This document shows, in pieces, positions 1 through 8,341 of a DNA stretch of 64,000 nt. Each line of letters begins with the position of its first letter. The first letter of the stretch is position 1. The stretch comes from an uncultured Hungatella sp. (GTDB lineage: Bacteria > Bacillota > Clostridia > Lachnospirales > Lachnospiraceae), in the NCBI GenBank assembly GCA_910585435.1, contig CAJUEJ010000022.1:1-64000 (forward strand), in the 5' to 3' direction. A program made the translations under genes and the position numbers. Under the pieces are notes generated by a model. It ran no database searches. It saw only the letters and a program-made list of their open reading frames with translations, and was not told the DNA's origin.

Positions 1-13
1 CTGGGCACGCTCG

Positions 14-68
14 CGCTACGTGAAGAGCGTAGCGGTACTAAGGCGCTAAAAGACAGCGCCTAAGTACC
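14..68. repeat. Double hairpin upstream of pheT
   Basis: Two adjacent inverted repeats are visible. CGCTACG at 14-20 pairs with CGTAGCG at 28-34. GGTACTAAGGCGCT at 34-47 pairs with AGCGCCTAAGTACC at 55-68 with one mismatch and a 7-base loop. No U-run follows, so a simple terminator is not obvious. It may be a dispersed extragenic hairpin or a structured leader or trailer RNA between the upstream gene and pheT. No pheS coding end is visible in bases 1-235. Confidence 0.5.
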
Positions 69-235
69 GACGGTCTTCGAGTACCCATACGAGAACTATA
101 TCATGCCCTCTCCTGGCTATGATTTCGCTGGCTAGAGAAAGTAAATGCAGGTTGATTCTCATAGGGGAAAATGCATAAGATATTTTAAGCAGACAATATT
201 GTAAACCAGATTGAGTAAGGAGATGGGAACGGATC

Positions 236-2656
236 ATGAATACGGCATTATCATGGATTAAGGCATATGTTCCGGAGCTTTGTGTGACACCCCAGGAGTA
301 TACGGATGCCATGACGCTTACGGGAACCAAGGTAGAAGGTTATGAGTGTTTGGATAAGAATCTGGAAAAGATTGTGGTAGGGCAGATTGTGAAGATTGAG
401 AAGCATCCGGATGCGGATAAGCTGGTGGTCTGTCAGGTGAATATCGGGAGTGAAGTGATTCAGATCGTTACCGGTGCGCCTAATGTGAAAGAGGGGCAGA
501 AGGTTCCGGTAGTTCTGGACGGCGGCAAGGTGGCCGGAGGTCATGACGGGGGGCCTTTGCCGGAGGATGGTATTAAGATTAAAAAAGGAAAACTGAGAGG
601 AGTTCCTTCGGATGGGATGATGTGTTCCATTGAAGAGCTGGGATCCTCCAGGGAAATGTATCCGGATGCGCCGGAGGAAGGGATTTATATTCTGCGAGAG
701 GATGCCCAGGTAGGCGCCGACGCAGTGGAGGTGTTGGGGCTTCACGATGTGGTGTTTGAGTATGAGATTACCTCCAACCGGGTGGACTGCTACAGTGTTC
801 TGGGAATTGCCAGGGAGGCGGCGGCTACCTTTGATAAGCCATTTGTGGCGCCAGAGGTGCCTGTCACAGGAAATTCGGAGGATATTCATGAGTATCTGAA
901 GGTGACTGTGGAGGACAAGGATCTGTGTCCCCGGTACTGCGCCCGCATGGTGAAGAATATTAAGCTGGCTCCGTCGCCGGAGTGGATGCAGAGAAGGCTG
1001 GCGGCCAGCGGAATCCGTCCTATCAATAATCTTGTGGATATCACCAACTATGTGATGGAGGAGTACGGGCAGCCTATGCATGCCTTTGATTATGACCAGA
1101 TCGCGGGTCATGAGATTATTGTAAAGAGGGCGGGGGACGGAGACATATTCCAGACTCTGGACGGCCAGGAGAGGAAGCTGGATAAAGAGGTTCTGATGAT
1201 CAATGACGGCGAGAAGGAAGTGGGAATTGCCGGAATCATGGGGGGAGAGAATTCCAAGATTACGGATGACGTGAAGACCATGGTTTTTGAGGCGGCTTGC
1301 TTTGACGGGACCAACATCCGACTGTCCGCCAAAAGACTGGGGCTGCGGACGGATGCTTCCGGAAAGTTTGAGAAGGGGCTGGATCCCAATAATGCCCAGG
1401 CGGCCATCAACCGGGCCTGCCAGTTGGTGGAAGAGCTGGGAGCTGGAGAGGTAGTAGGCGGAATCATCGATGTCTATCCGGAAAAGAGGGAGGAAAGGAG
1501 AATTCCTTTTGACGGGGAGAAGATAAACCGGCTCTTAGGGACAGATATTTCCGAGGAAGAGATGCTTGGGTATTTTAAGAAACTGGATTTGGGCTTTGAT
1601 GGGGAGACGCGGGAAATCGTGGTTCCTACCTTCCGGCATGATCTGGAGCGGCCGGCTGATATTGCGGAGGAGGTAGCCAGATTCTATGGATATGACAAGA
1701 TTCCCACCACCCTTCCGTCAGGAGAGGCTACTATGGGCGGCCTTCCCTATAAATTAAGGGTGGAAAAAGTGGCGGAGGAGATTGCCCGGTTTTCTGGCTT
1801 TAACCAGAGCATGACCTACTCGTTCGAGAGTCCCAAGGTGTTTGACCGATTGCTGATCCCCAAGGATTCGCCTCTTCGTCAGGCAGTAGAGATTTCCAAT
1901 CCTTTAGGTGAGGATTTCAGCATCATGAGAACCACCCCGTTACATGGCATGCTGTCATCCCTGGCTACCAACTACAACCGGAGAAACAAAAATGTGCGCC
2001 TGTATGAGATGGCAAATATTTACCTTCCTAAAAGCCTTCCTCTCACAGAGCTGCCGGATGAGAGAATGCAGTTTGTCCTGGGGGCATACGGAGATATGGA
2101 TTTCTTCGGGATGAAAGGTGTGGCGGAGGAATTCTTTGACAAGGCGGGGATGGACAAGAAGGTTCATTATGACCCACAGGCAGGTATGACAAGCCTCCAT
2201 CCTGGCCGCCAGGCCAATATTATTTACGATGGCACGGTCATCGGATATCTGGGACAGGTGCATCCGGATGTTGCGGACAATTATAAGATTGGGGAAAGCG
2301 CCTATATCGCAGTGCTGGATATGCCTGCTCTCATGGATTTCACCACCTTTGACAGAAAGTATGAGGGAATCGCCAAATACCCGGCAGTGTCAAGGGATAT
2401 CAGCATGGTGGTTCCGAAGAATATTTTAGTAGGGCAGATTGAAGATATGATCGCGCAGCGAGGCGGAAAGATTCTGGAGAGCTATCATCTCTTCGATATC
2501 TACGAGGGAGCCCAGATTCTGGCAGGATATAAATCCGTGGCCTACTCCATTACCTTCCGGGCAAAGGATCATACTCTGGAGGATAAGGAAGTAAATGCAG
2601 TGATGGAGAAGATTCTCCATGGACTGAAGGGGATGGGAATTGAATTGAGGGCATAA
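236..2656 (+). CDS. pheT: Phenylalanine--tRNA ligase beta subunit
   Basis: This is the 806-residue beta chain of the alpha2-beta2 phenylalanyl-tRNA synthetase, which charges tRNA-Phe in the cytoplasm. Domains visible in order: an EMAP-like tRNA-binding OB fold near residues 40-150 (VVGQIVKIEKHPDADKLVV), the B3/B4 editing domain around 215-390, B5 around 400-475, the catalytic-like core, and a C-terminal ferredoxin-like anticodon-binding domain from about 714 (KYPAVSRDISMVVP). Length is normal for the family. AAGGAGA lies about 12 bases before the ATG. In most Firmicutes pheS lies directly upstream and cotranscribed; here at least 200 noncoding bases precede pheT, so pheS is either farther upstream or elsewhere. 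Confidence 0.97.
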   Translation: MNTALSWIKAYVPELCVTPQEYTDAMTLTGTKVEGYECLDKNLEKIVVGQIVKIEKHPDADKLVVCQVNIGSEVIQIVTGAPNVKEGQKVPVVLDGGKVAGGHDGGPLPEDGIKIKKGKLRGVPSDGMMCSIEELGSSREMYPDAPEEGIYILREDAQVGADAVEVLGLHDVVFEYEITSNRVDCYSVLGIAREAAATFDKPFVAPEVPVTGNSEDIHEYLKVTVEDKDLCPRYCARMVKNIKLAPSPEWMQRRLAASGIRPINNLVDITNYVMEEYGQPMHAFDYDQIAGHEIIVKRAGDGDIFQTLDGQERKLDKEVLMINDGEKEVGIAGIMGGENSKITDDVKTMVFEAACFDGTNIRLSAKRLGLRTDASGKFEKGLDPNNAQAAINRACQLVEELGAGEVVGGIIDVYPEKREERRIPFDGEKINRLLGTDISEEEMLGYFKKLDLGFDGETREIVVPTFRHDLERPADIAEEVARFYGYDKIPTTLPSGEATMGGLPYKLRVEKVAEEIARFSGFNQSMTYSFESPKVFDRLLIPKDSPLRQAVEISNPLGEDFSIMRTTPLHGMLSSLATNYNRRNKNVRLYEMANIYLPKSLPLTELPDERMQFVLGAYGDMDFFGMKGVAEEFFDKAGMDKKVHYDPQAGMTSLHPGRQANIIYDGTVIGYLGQVHPDVADNYKIGESAYIAVLDMPALMDFTTFDRKYEGIAKYPAVSRDISMVVPKNILVGQIEDMIAQRGGKILESYHLFDIYEGAQILAGYKSVAYSITFRAKDHTLEDKEVNAVMEKILHGLKGMGIELRA

Positions 2657-2658
2657 AA

Positions 2659-2823
2659 ATGCTTGATATTCATTATCGGGATCATGAATTAATTGGAACT
2701 TATGCAGGTTTTCGAGAGCGCCATATTTTACCGGATTGGCTTTTGATTTATGCTGTACACAAGCAAAAATTAATATTGATAGCTTCGCGTACAGGGACGC
2801 ACTCGGACTTGTTCGCAAAGTAA
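2659..2823 (+). pseudogene. C-terminal remnant of a YafQ/RelE-type toxin
   Basis: The 54-codon frame starts two bases after the pheT stop and ends in RTGTHSDLFAK. It contains HYRDHELIGTYAGFRERHI, then PDWLLIYAV and the RTGTHSDLF ending, which match the C-terminal half of YafQ-family ribosome-dependent mRNA endonucleases (usual length about 90 residues). The N-terminal half and the DinJ-type antitoxin are absent. I therefore read it as a truncated toxin-antitoxin relic rather than a working toxin. Its position directly after pheT marks the start of an AT-rich accessory patch. Confidence 0.75.
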
Positions 2824-2825
2824 AC

Positions 2826-2880
2826 AAAGAGGCTGTGAAAAATGGAGATAGAAGCATTCCATTTTTTCAAAGCCTCTTTT
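2826..2880 (+). terminator. Rho-independent terminator after pheT/yafQ remnant
   Basis: A long imperfect stem runs from AAAGAGGCT at 2826 to AGCCTCTTTT at 2871-2880. The inner arms (TGAAAAATGGA with TCCATTTTTTCA) also pair. It ends in a short T-run. It separates pheT from the following nuclease gene. Confidence 0.75.
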
Positions 2881-2911
2881 GAAAATACATAGATTATATA
2901 ACAAAAATCAA

Positions 2912-2940
2912 GTGACGTAAACGAAGTACTATGCTAAAAT
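2912..2940 (+). promoter_or_regulatory. Sigma-A-like promoter of the DUF1016 nuclease gene
   Basis: GTGACG at 2912-2917 and TAAAAT at 2935-2940 are separated by 17 bases, 28 bases before the ATG at 2969. The -35 box is a weak match and the -10 box a good one. Confidence 0.5.
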
Positions 2941-2968
2941 ATAGATATGGGAAAACGGAGGATGCAAG

Positions 2969-4051
2969 ATGAGCAATTTGATTAAGATTGATGAAGAATA
3001 TAAGATATGGATACAGAAAGTCAGTCAAAGATATCAACAAAGTCAGATAAAAGCTGCTATCCATGTTAATGTCGAAATGTTAGAATTTTATTGGTCTCTT
3101 GGCAAGGATATTGTGAATTTGCATGCGGAGCATAGATGGGGAAGTAACTTTTTTGAAAGTCTTAGTAACGACATGATTCATTTGTTGCCAAATGTAAAAG
3201 GTTTTTCGGTGACAAATCTTAGATATATGAAACGATTTTATGAATTGTTTTCTGTATCTCAGGAAAATTTGCCCCAAGTTGGGGCGGAAAATATGCCGTC
3301 TGTTGAAATGGAAATATTGCCCCAAGTTGGTGCAACTTTATTTTCTATTCCTTGGGGACATATGAAGGCGATTATAGACAAATGTCGCAATAATCCTTTA
3401 AAAGCAAGTTTTTATGTAAATCAAGTGTGGGAAAATGATTGGTCACGTGCAGTGTTGCTGAATTTCATGGATACAGAATTGTTTGAGCGACAAGGTCGTG
3501 CGATTACTAATTTTAAAGATTCGTTGCCTGATGTACAAAGTGGGTTGGCACAAGAAATGACAAAAGATCCATATAGTTTTGATTTCCTTACCATCAGGAA
3601 AGGATATGATGAAAAAGAATTAAAAGATGCACTTATGGATAATATTCAAAAATTTTTGTTTGAACTCGACACAGGTTTCGCATTTGTAGGAAGAGAGTAT
3701 CGTTTGCTGATTGGAAAAACGGAAGAATTTCTCGATATGCTTTTTTATAATATCAGATTACATTGCTATGTTGTTGTAGAAGTGAAAGTAGTAGAATTTA
3801 ATCCTCGTGACATTGGGCAATTAGGGACATATGTGGCAGCAGTTAATCACATACTGCGAAAAGACGGTGATAATCAAACGATAGGACTGATTATATGTAA
3901 AACAAAAGATAATATATTGGCTAAATATGCTTTGGAAAGTTCAAGCGAACCGATAGGCATATCAGAGTACCAACTTAATTCTTTGTTTCCAGAAGATTTT
4001 AAAGGGTCAATGCCTACAATTGAAGAAATAGAACAGGAACTTGGATATTGA
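2969..4051 (+). CDS. DUF1016/YhcG-type PDDEXK nuclease domain protein
   Basis: The 360-residue protein has the two-part layout of the YhcG/DUF1016 family. An N-terminal helical/winged-helix region runs to about 180 (YWSLGKDIV, WGSNFFESLSNDM, FSVTNLRYMKRFYELF). A C-terminal PDDEXK nuclease fold covers about 205-345. Likely active-site residues are the Asp in EEFLDMLFYN and the Glu/Lys of VVEVKV. Family members often sit in type I restriction or phage-defence loci; the exact role is not established. A linker repeats LPQVGA twice (about 3270-3340), and its first copy sits on a DNA palindrome. Codon use is AT-rich compared with pheT and the genes downstream, which suggests horizontal transfer. 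No hsdR/M/S genes are present. The gene appears intact. Confidence 0.88.
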   Translation: MSNLIKIDEEYKIWIQKVSQRYQQSQIKAAIHVNVEMLEFYWSLGKDIVNLHAEHRWGSNFFESLSNDMIHLLPNVKGFSVTNLRYMKRFYELFSVSQENLPQVGAENMPSVEMEILPQVGATLFSIPWGHMKAIIDKCRNNPLKASFYVNQVWENDWSRAVLLNFMDTELFERQGRAITNFKDSLPDVQSGLAQEMTKDPYSFDFLTIRKGYDEKELKDALMDNIQKFLFELDTGFAFVGREYRLLIGKTEEFLDMLFYNIRLHCYVVVEVKVVEFNPRDIGQLGTYVAAVNHILRKDGDNQTIGLIICKTKDNILAKYALESSSEPIGISEYQLNSLFPEDFKGSMPTIEEIEQELGY

Positions 4052-4077
4052 TGTAGAAGGTACAAAATGGAGAATAT

Positions 4078-4164
4078 ATGACAAACTATGAGATGTTATT
4101 AAAAATAAATGACAAAGCGAGAGAAAATAAAGAAAACTATATAATTCAGGAAAAATGGATTTAA
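4078..4164 (+). other. Possible 28-codon ORF, possibly the 5' piece of a broken gene
   Basis: An ATG at 4078 opens a 28-residue frame (MTNYEMLLKINDKARENKEN...) whose TAA overlaps an ATG at 4162-4166 (TAATG). It may be translated and coupled to the next frame, or be the displaced N-terminus of the frameshifted gene that follows. No convincing ribosome binding site is seen. Function unknown. Confidence 0.3.
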
Positions 4165-4612
4165 TGAATAAATGTTTAAAAGCAATAATCACATTGCGTC
4201 AATTTTTGGAACACATGTTATTTGCAATCGCTTTATCTATTAATGATTATAAGTATATGTATATACCAAAGATGTCAATGATGAAAGAAGTATGGAGTTA
4301 TTGACAATAGCTAAAAATGTATATCGTGAATGCTCAGAATTTGTACATGGAAATGTGATTCCTGAACTGAAGAAAAAGAATGATAAATTTTCTGAGGAAA
4401 AAAAGGTAAAGGTACTACTATGCATTTTGGAGGTGCATAAAAATGCACCACAAGAAGTGAAAGAAGCATTAAGAATTTTTGCGTATTCAGGTTTTGTCTA
4501 TGAAGATGCTACAGGAATGCGTGCTGCTAGAAGTGAATTAGGAACGAGATATATTGCAGATGTACGAGCGAGGACAATAAAAAATGCTGGTATTGCTGCT
4601 GTATGTGAATAG
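4155..4612 (+). pseudogene. Frameshifted small helical protein, possible HEPN-type remnant
   Basis: Frame one (ATG at 4155 or 4164) encodes a helical stretch ending in ALSINDYKY and stops at 4304. A second frame, open from 4253, continues with VYTKDVNDERSMELL and then TIAKNVYRECSEFVHGN to 4612. The two pieces read as one protein of about 150 residues if the frame shifts within the TA-rich run at about 4253-4262, so I interpret it as broken there. RECSEFVH fits the R-x(4-6)-H pattern of HEPN ribonucleases, but that motif is short and the assignment is speculative. AT-rich like its neighbour. The second frame alone could still be translated from the ATG at 4292 (106 residues). Confidence 0.45.
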
Positions 4613-4634
4613 TTATTAGGATAAACGATATGGT

Positions 4635-4672
4635 AAAAAAGTGAAGGGCGGAATGCGTTTTCGCTTTTTTAT
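4635..4672 (+). terminator. Terminator after the frameshifted gene
   Basis: AAAAAAGTGAA at 4635-4645 pairs with TTTTCGCTTTTTT at 4658-4670, with G-U tolerance, followed by more A/T. It closes the AT-rich DUF1016 island. Confidence 0.6.
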
Positions 4673-4689
4673 TTTTAAAGAGAAATTTC

Positions 4690-4911
4690 ATGGCAAAACT
4701 AATCTTCACCAGCCGCTACATCCGTGACACTCCGTCAGAGAGTGGATGGCGCTCCTGCGCTTCAAACTCCGATTTTTTGAGGGGTGAACTGCAAACAGAC
4801 GGCAAAGGATTTAGAAGATATAAAAGTCTTTTTCTCCAAAATAGCGCCGCAGTGAATTTTATCGATACTATCTATCGTCGAAGACACTTTTTTAAAAAAT
4901 TAGTTTTTTAA
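4690..4911 (+). pseudogene. Chimeric fragment beginning like a MobP3-type relaxase
   Basis: The 73-codon frame opens with MAKLIFTSRYIRDTP. From memory this matches the very start of relaxases of clostridial conjugative elements (MobP3 type). After about 15 residues the match stops abruptly and the rest (SESGWRSCASNSDFLRG, then an AT-rich tail) does not look like a relaxase. It is most simply the junction scar of a lost integrative element. No strong ribosome binding site precedes it. I do not think it encodes a functional protein. Confidence 0.5.
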
Positions 4912-4920
4912 ACGTTTTCA
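4906..4920 (+). promoter_or_regulatory. cre-like operator (CcpA/LacI-family site)
   Basis: TTTTAAACGTTTTCA matches the catabolite-responsive element pattern WTGNNARCGNWWWCA with one mismatch and carries the AAACGTTT palindrome typical of LacI-family operators. It lies 13 bases upstream of the -35 box of the first sugar-transport operon, so carbon catabolite control is plausible. Confidence 0.4.
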
Positions 4921-4933
4921 ACACTTTTCTTCA

Positions 4934-4962
4934 TTGCTGACAGCCATTTAAAAAATTATAAT
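4934..4962 (+). promoter_or_regulatory. Sigma-A promoter of the first ABC transporter operon
   Basis: TTGCTG at 4934-4939 and a consensus TATAAT at 4957-4962 are separated by exactly 17 bases. The next gene starts at 5069, leaving a leader of about 100 bases that contains the 52-bp repeat described separately. Confidence 0.7.
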
Positions 4963-4999
4963 AGGCTTATCGATAAATAAGCACGTGCAATGGCAAAGG

Positions 5000-5051
5000 G
5001 GAATGCATTCCGACGACCTGGCAGGCGGCGGGGATGGCTGCATGCCGATTT
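5000..5051 (+). repeat. 52-bp dispersed repeat, copy 1
   Basis: Bases 5000-5051 align without gaps to 10939-10990. Both share GGAATGC, then TTC, GACGAC, TGGCAGG and TGCCGATT at the same offsets, with a variable GC-rich middle. Each copy lies just upstream of a ribosome binding site, and its frame is open into the next gene (here MHSDDLAGG...). The two copies bracket the ABC/kinase/regulator block. Confidence 0.65.
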
Positions 5052-5068
5052 ATATTACAGGAGGAGCG

Positions 5069-6475
5069 ATGATGAGAAGGAAAAGACAGACAGTACTATG
5101 GATCGCCGCTTTATGTGCGGCATTAACCGCATGCGGAGGAGCCGGAGGAAATGGAAACGGGGGAACCGGTCAGAAGGATTCCCAGGGGGAAACCGGCCAG
5201 GCATCATCGGCGGCGGTGACAGAGGCACAGACACAGGGGCAGGGCGCGGAAAACCCCCAGGACAGCAAGGATACCATACGGATTGCATGGTGGGGCAACC
5301 AGGACAGGCACAACATGACCATCGAGGTGTTGGATCGGTATACACAGGAGACAGGCACTCCCTTTTCCTATGAATACACAAGCTGGAACAGCTATTTTGA
5401 GAACCTGGCGACCCAGGCGGTAGGCAGCAACCTTCCGGATATTATCCAGATGTCTACCACAGACATTATCAACTATTCGAGAAACGGTCAGGTCATTGAT
5501 CTGCAGCCCTATATTGACGACGGAACCATCGATACCTCCCATATCGATAAGGGAAGTCTGGACGGAGGCAAGGTAGACGGAAAGCAGACAGGATTTATCA
5601 CCGGAGTCAATACGGTGGCGGTTGCCTACAACAAGGAGATTTTCGATGAGGCGAAGGTGGCATATCCGTCGGATGACTGGACCTGGAGCGAGTATCTGGA
5701 TACGGCCAGGGCTGTCTATGACGCTACAGGAATCCAGGCGGAGATTCCCTTCTTAAACGAGCCAAGGTGGGTGATTGAGGCCATGATCCGCAGCTACGGC
5801 TATGATTTCTTCTCTGAGGATGGGAATTCTCTCCCGTGGGCGGAGGATGAAAAGACGGTGTCGGCATTGACCGGGATGATAGAGGATGTATATGACGGGG
5901 TGAAGGAAGGATACCTGGTGGATCCGGAGGTGCAGGTCGCATGGTCCACACCGGAGGACTTTTACATCTCTAAAGGGAAGTCCTCCATGTCCTACACCCT
6001 GAGCAATGCCTACGCATCCTACAGCTCTCTTCTGGGAAAAGAACTGGGAATGGTTATGATCCCTAAGCTGGACGGAGGAAGCCAGACCGGCATGTATTTA
6101 AACTCCAACATGTACTGGTGTATTTCCGCAAACTGCAAGGATCCCAAAGCTGCCGCAGGTGTGCTGAATTATCTGATCAATGATGAGGCTGCCAACCAGG
6201 TTCTGGGGGCGGACAGAGGAATCTCCCTGTCTTCAAAAATCCGTGAGGCTCTGTCGTCCTCTGCGGATATGAATGTATATTCTAAAAACACCATGGATTA
6301 TGTAGGCAAGGTGTCCCAGGTGGTAGGGGCTACCAACCCGGCGGATCCGATTAACTCTGCGGAGGTTATCAGCGCCCTGAAAACCAATTATACTGCAGTG
6401 ATGTACGGGGAGATGACACCAGAGGACTGTGTTGCCGACTTTATTGCCCAGGCAGGCGCGATTCTGCCCCAGTAA
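5069..6475 (+). CDS. Carbohydrate ABC transporter substrate-binding lipoprotein
   Basis: This is an extracellular solute-binding protein of family 1, anchored to the membrane by lipid. The start at 5069 (or 5072) follows AGGAGG directly; an upstream in-frame ATG at 4985 lies inside the 52-bp repeat and is unlikely. The N-terminus MMRRKRQ, a hydrophobic stretch and the lipobox LTAC give a type II signal, followed by a Gly/Ser/Gln-rich linker. The mature domain starts about residue 65 with IRIAWWGNQDRHNMT, typical of CUT1 binding proteins; FVTG-like and WTWSEYLD segments follow. About 468 residues. Two permeases and a two-component system follow in the same direction. The sugar cannot be told from sequence; an oligosaccharide is likely. 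Confidence 0.92.
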   Translation: MMRRKRQTVLWIAALCAALTACGGAGGNGNGGTGQKDSQGETGQASSAAVTEAQTQGQGAENPQDSKDTIRIAWWGNQDRHNMTIEVLDRYTQETGTPFSYEYTSWNSYFENLATQAVGSNLPDIIQMSTTDIINYSRNGQVIDLQPYIDDGTIDTSHIDKGSLDGGKVDGKQTGFITGVNTVAVAYNKEIFDEAKVAYPSDDWTWSEYLDTARAVYDATGIQAEIPFLNEPRWVIEAMIRSYGYDFFSEDGNSLPWAEDEKTVSALTGMIEDVYDGVKEGYLVDPEVQVAWSTPEDFYISKGKSSMSYTLSNAYASYSSLLGKELGMVMIPKLDGGSQTGMYLNSNMYWCISANCKDPKAAAGVLNYLINDEAANQVLGADRGISLSSKIREALSSSADMNVYSKNTMDYVGKVSQVVGATNPADPINSAEVISALKTNYTAVMYGEMTPEDCVADFIAQAGAILPQ

Positions 6476-6502
6476 ACGCTTTGGCGGAAAGGAAATGCGC
6501 CT

Positions 6503-7432
6503 ATGAAAGCTTTCGTGTCAAAAAAAGACATGGCAGGATATCTGTTTATCGGACCGTGGCTGTTGTGCTTTCTGGCATTTACGGCCATACCCTTTGTGGC
6601 ATCCTTTGTCCTGTCTTTTACAGAATACAATATGCTGTCCCAGCCTGAATTTGTAGGATTTCAGAATTATATCCGGATGTTTACCCAGGACACATTGTTT
6701 ACTACAGCTTTGGGGGTAACATTTAAGTTTGTGTTTATTGCCATTCCTCTCAGGCTTTTGTTCGCCCTGGCAGTTGCCATGATTTTAAACCGTGATTCCA
6801 GGGCCATCCCCTTGTACAGGGTTATCTATTATCTGCCGTCCATTCTGGGAGGAAGCGTGGCCGTATCGGTTATGTGGAAATATTGTTTCTCCCAGACCGG
6901 GGTGCTGAATACGTTTCTTACGTCCATAGGCATCCCCTGCGATATCAGCTGGGTGTCCAACAAGAATACGGCGCTGTGGAGCATCATCCTTCTGTTCGTG
7001 TGGCAGTTTGGATCTCCCATGCTTATATTCCTGTCAGGGCTTAAGCAGATTCCCCAGAGCTATTATGAGGCCGCAGTGGTAGACGGTGCAGGCCCGGTTA
7101 AAAAATTTGTCCGGATCACCCTGCCTCTTTTAAGCCCCATTATCTTTTTTAATCTGGTGATGCAGCTTATCGGCGGGTTTATGGTGTTTTCTCAAGCCAT
7201 GATCATCACAGACGGAGGCCCTATGAACAGGACGCTGGTGTATGCCCTCTATCTGTACCGGCAGAGCTTTACATATTATAAGATGGGATACGGCTGTGCC
7301 ATGGCCTGGGTGCTTTTGGTGATTGTAGGATTTTTGACCCTCCTCATCTTCAAATTTTCTGATACGTGGGTATTTTACGAAAATGAATTGTACGAAGGGA
7401 AGAAAAAGAAAAAGGGGAGGAAGGCCAAATGA
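6503..7432 (+). CDS. Sugar ABC transporter permease (MalF/UgpA type)
   Basis: A 309-residue inner-membrane permease with six predicted transmembrane segments beginning at GYLFIGPWLLCFLAFTAIPF. The EAA loop, which docks the ATPase, is visible as YYEAAVVDGAGPVKKFVRIT near residue 190. AAAGGA precedes the start. It lies 27 bases after the binding-protein gene and overlaps the next permease by 4 bases (ATGA), so the two are translationally coupled. No ATPase gene is present in this operon; such CUT1 systems usually share an MsmX/UgpC-type ATPase. Confidence 0.93.
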   Translation: MKAFVSKKDMAGYLFIGPWLLCFLAFTAIPFVASFVLSFTEYNMLSQPEFVGFQNYIRMFTQDTLFTTALGVTFKFVFIAIPLRLLFALAVAMILNRDSRAIPLYRVIYYLPSILGGSVAVSVMWKYCFSQTGVLNTFLTSIGIPCDISWVSNKNTALWSIILLFVWQFGSPMLIFLSGLKQIPQSYYEAAVVDGAGPVKKFVRITLPLLSPIIFFNLVMQLIGGFMVFSQAMIITDGGPMNRTLVYALYLYRQSFTYYKMGYGCAMAWVLLVIVGFLTLLIFKFSDTWVFYENELYEGKKKKKGRKAK

Positions 7433-8277
7433 CCCGGGCACATAAAACGTTTCTTCACACGGTTTTATTTCATTTGATAATCTGCGGAATCGGTTTTATC
7501 ATGATATATCCGCTGATTTGGATGTGCTTCAGCTCTTTTAAGGAAAGCAGCCTTGTGCTTACCACGGTGGAACGTCTGCTGCCCCAGGAGTGGAGATTTG
7601 ACAACTATGCCAATGGATGGGCCGGATTCGGAGGGACCACCTTTAAAACCTTTTTTAAGAATTCCATTGTGGTTACCTGTATTTCGGTTATTGGAAACGT
7701 GATCGCCTCAGCCATGGCAGCCTTTGGATTTGCCAGGATTCCTTTTAAAGGGAGAAATTTTTTCTTCATCTGCATGATGATTACGCTGATGATTCCCAGC
7801 CAGGTTCTGGTAGTGCCTCAGTATATTATTTTCAATAAGCTGGGCTGGGTCAACAGCTTTCTCCCTCTGACAGTTCCAGAATGGGGAGGCAGGGCATTTT
7901 TCATCTTCCTGATTATGCAGTTTATAGCAGGGATTCCAAAGGAACTGGACGAGGCGGCGGAAATTGACGGCTGCGGGAAGGTTCAGCTGTTTAAAAGAAT
8001 CATGCTTCCGCTGATTAAGCCGGCCCTTGCCACCTCGGCGATCTTTGCCTTTTACTGGAAATGGGATGATTTTATGGGCTCTCTCCTGTACTTAAACACA
8101 CCTGAAAACTATACGGTGTCCATTGCCCTGAAGCTGTTTTGCGATCCCACTACCATATCGGATTACGGCGCCATGTTTGCCATGTGTGTCCTGTCCCTGC
8201 TTCCGGTTATTGTGCTGTTTTTGTTTACACAGCGGTATATTGTGGAAGGAATCGCCATGTCAGGGCTGAAAGACTAA
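7429..8277 (+). CDS. Sugar ABC transporter permease (MalG/UgpE type)
   Basis: A 282-residue partner permease with about six membrane segments and the EAA loop ELDEAAEIDGCGKVQLFKRI near residue 170. It starts within the stop codon of the preceding permease after GGGGAGGAAGG. It ends with the usual short tail VEGIAMSGLKD of MalG-like subunits. Together with 5069-7432 it forms an importer lacking only its ATPase. Confidence 0.93.
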   Translation: MTRAHKTFLHTVLFHLIICGIGFIMIYPLIWMCFSSFKESSLVLTTVERLLPQEWRFDNYANGWAGFGGTTFKTFFKNSIVVTCISVIGNVIASAMAAFGFARIPFKGRNFFFICMMITLMIPSQVLVVPQYIIFNKLGWVNSFLPLTVPEWGGRAFFIFLIMQFIAGIPKELDEAAEIDGCGKVQLFKRIMLPLIKPALATSAIFAFYWKWDDFMGSLLYLNTPENYTVSIALKLFCDPTTISDYGAMFAMCVLSLLPVIVLFLFTQRYIVEGIAMSGLKD

Positions 8278-8341
8278 AGTGGGCGGCACGTTTTGGCGGC
8301 CTGAAGAGCGCGTGGTATTTTAAAGTCAGAAGGAGGTGCTT

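Noticed and set aside
4985..5068. N-terminal extension of the first binding protein
   Set aside because: The extra 28 codons come from the 52-bp repeat; the start at 5069 has AGGAGG and gives a normal lipoprotein signal.
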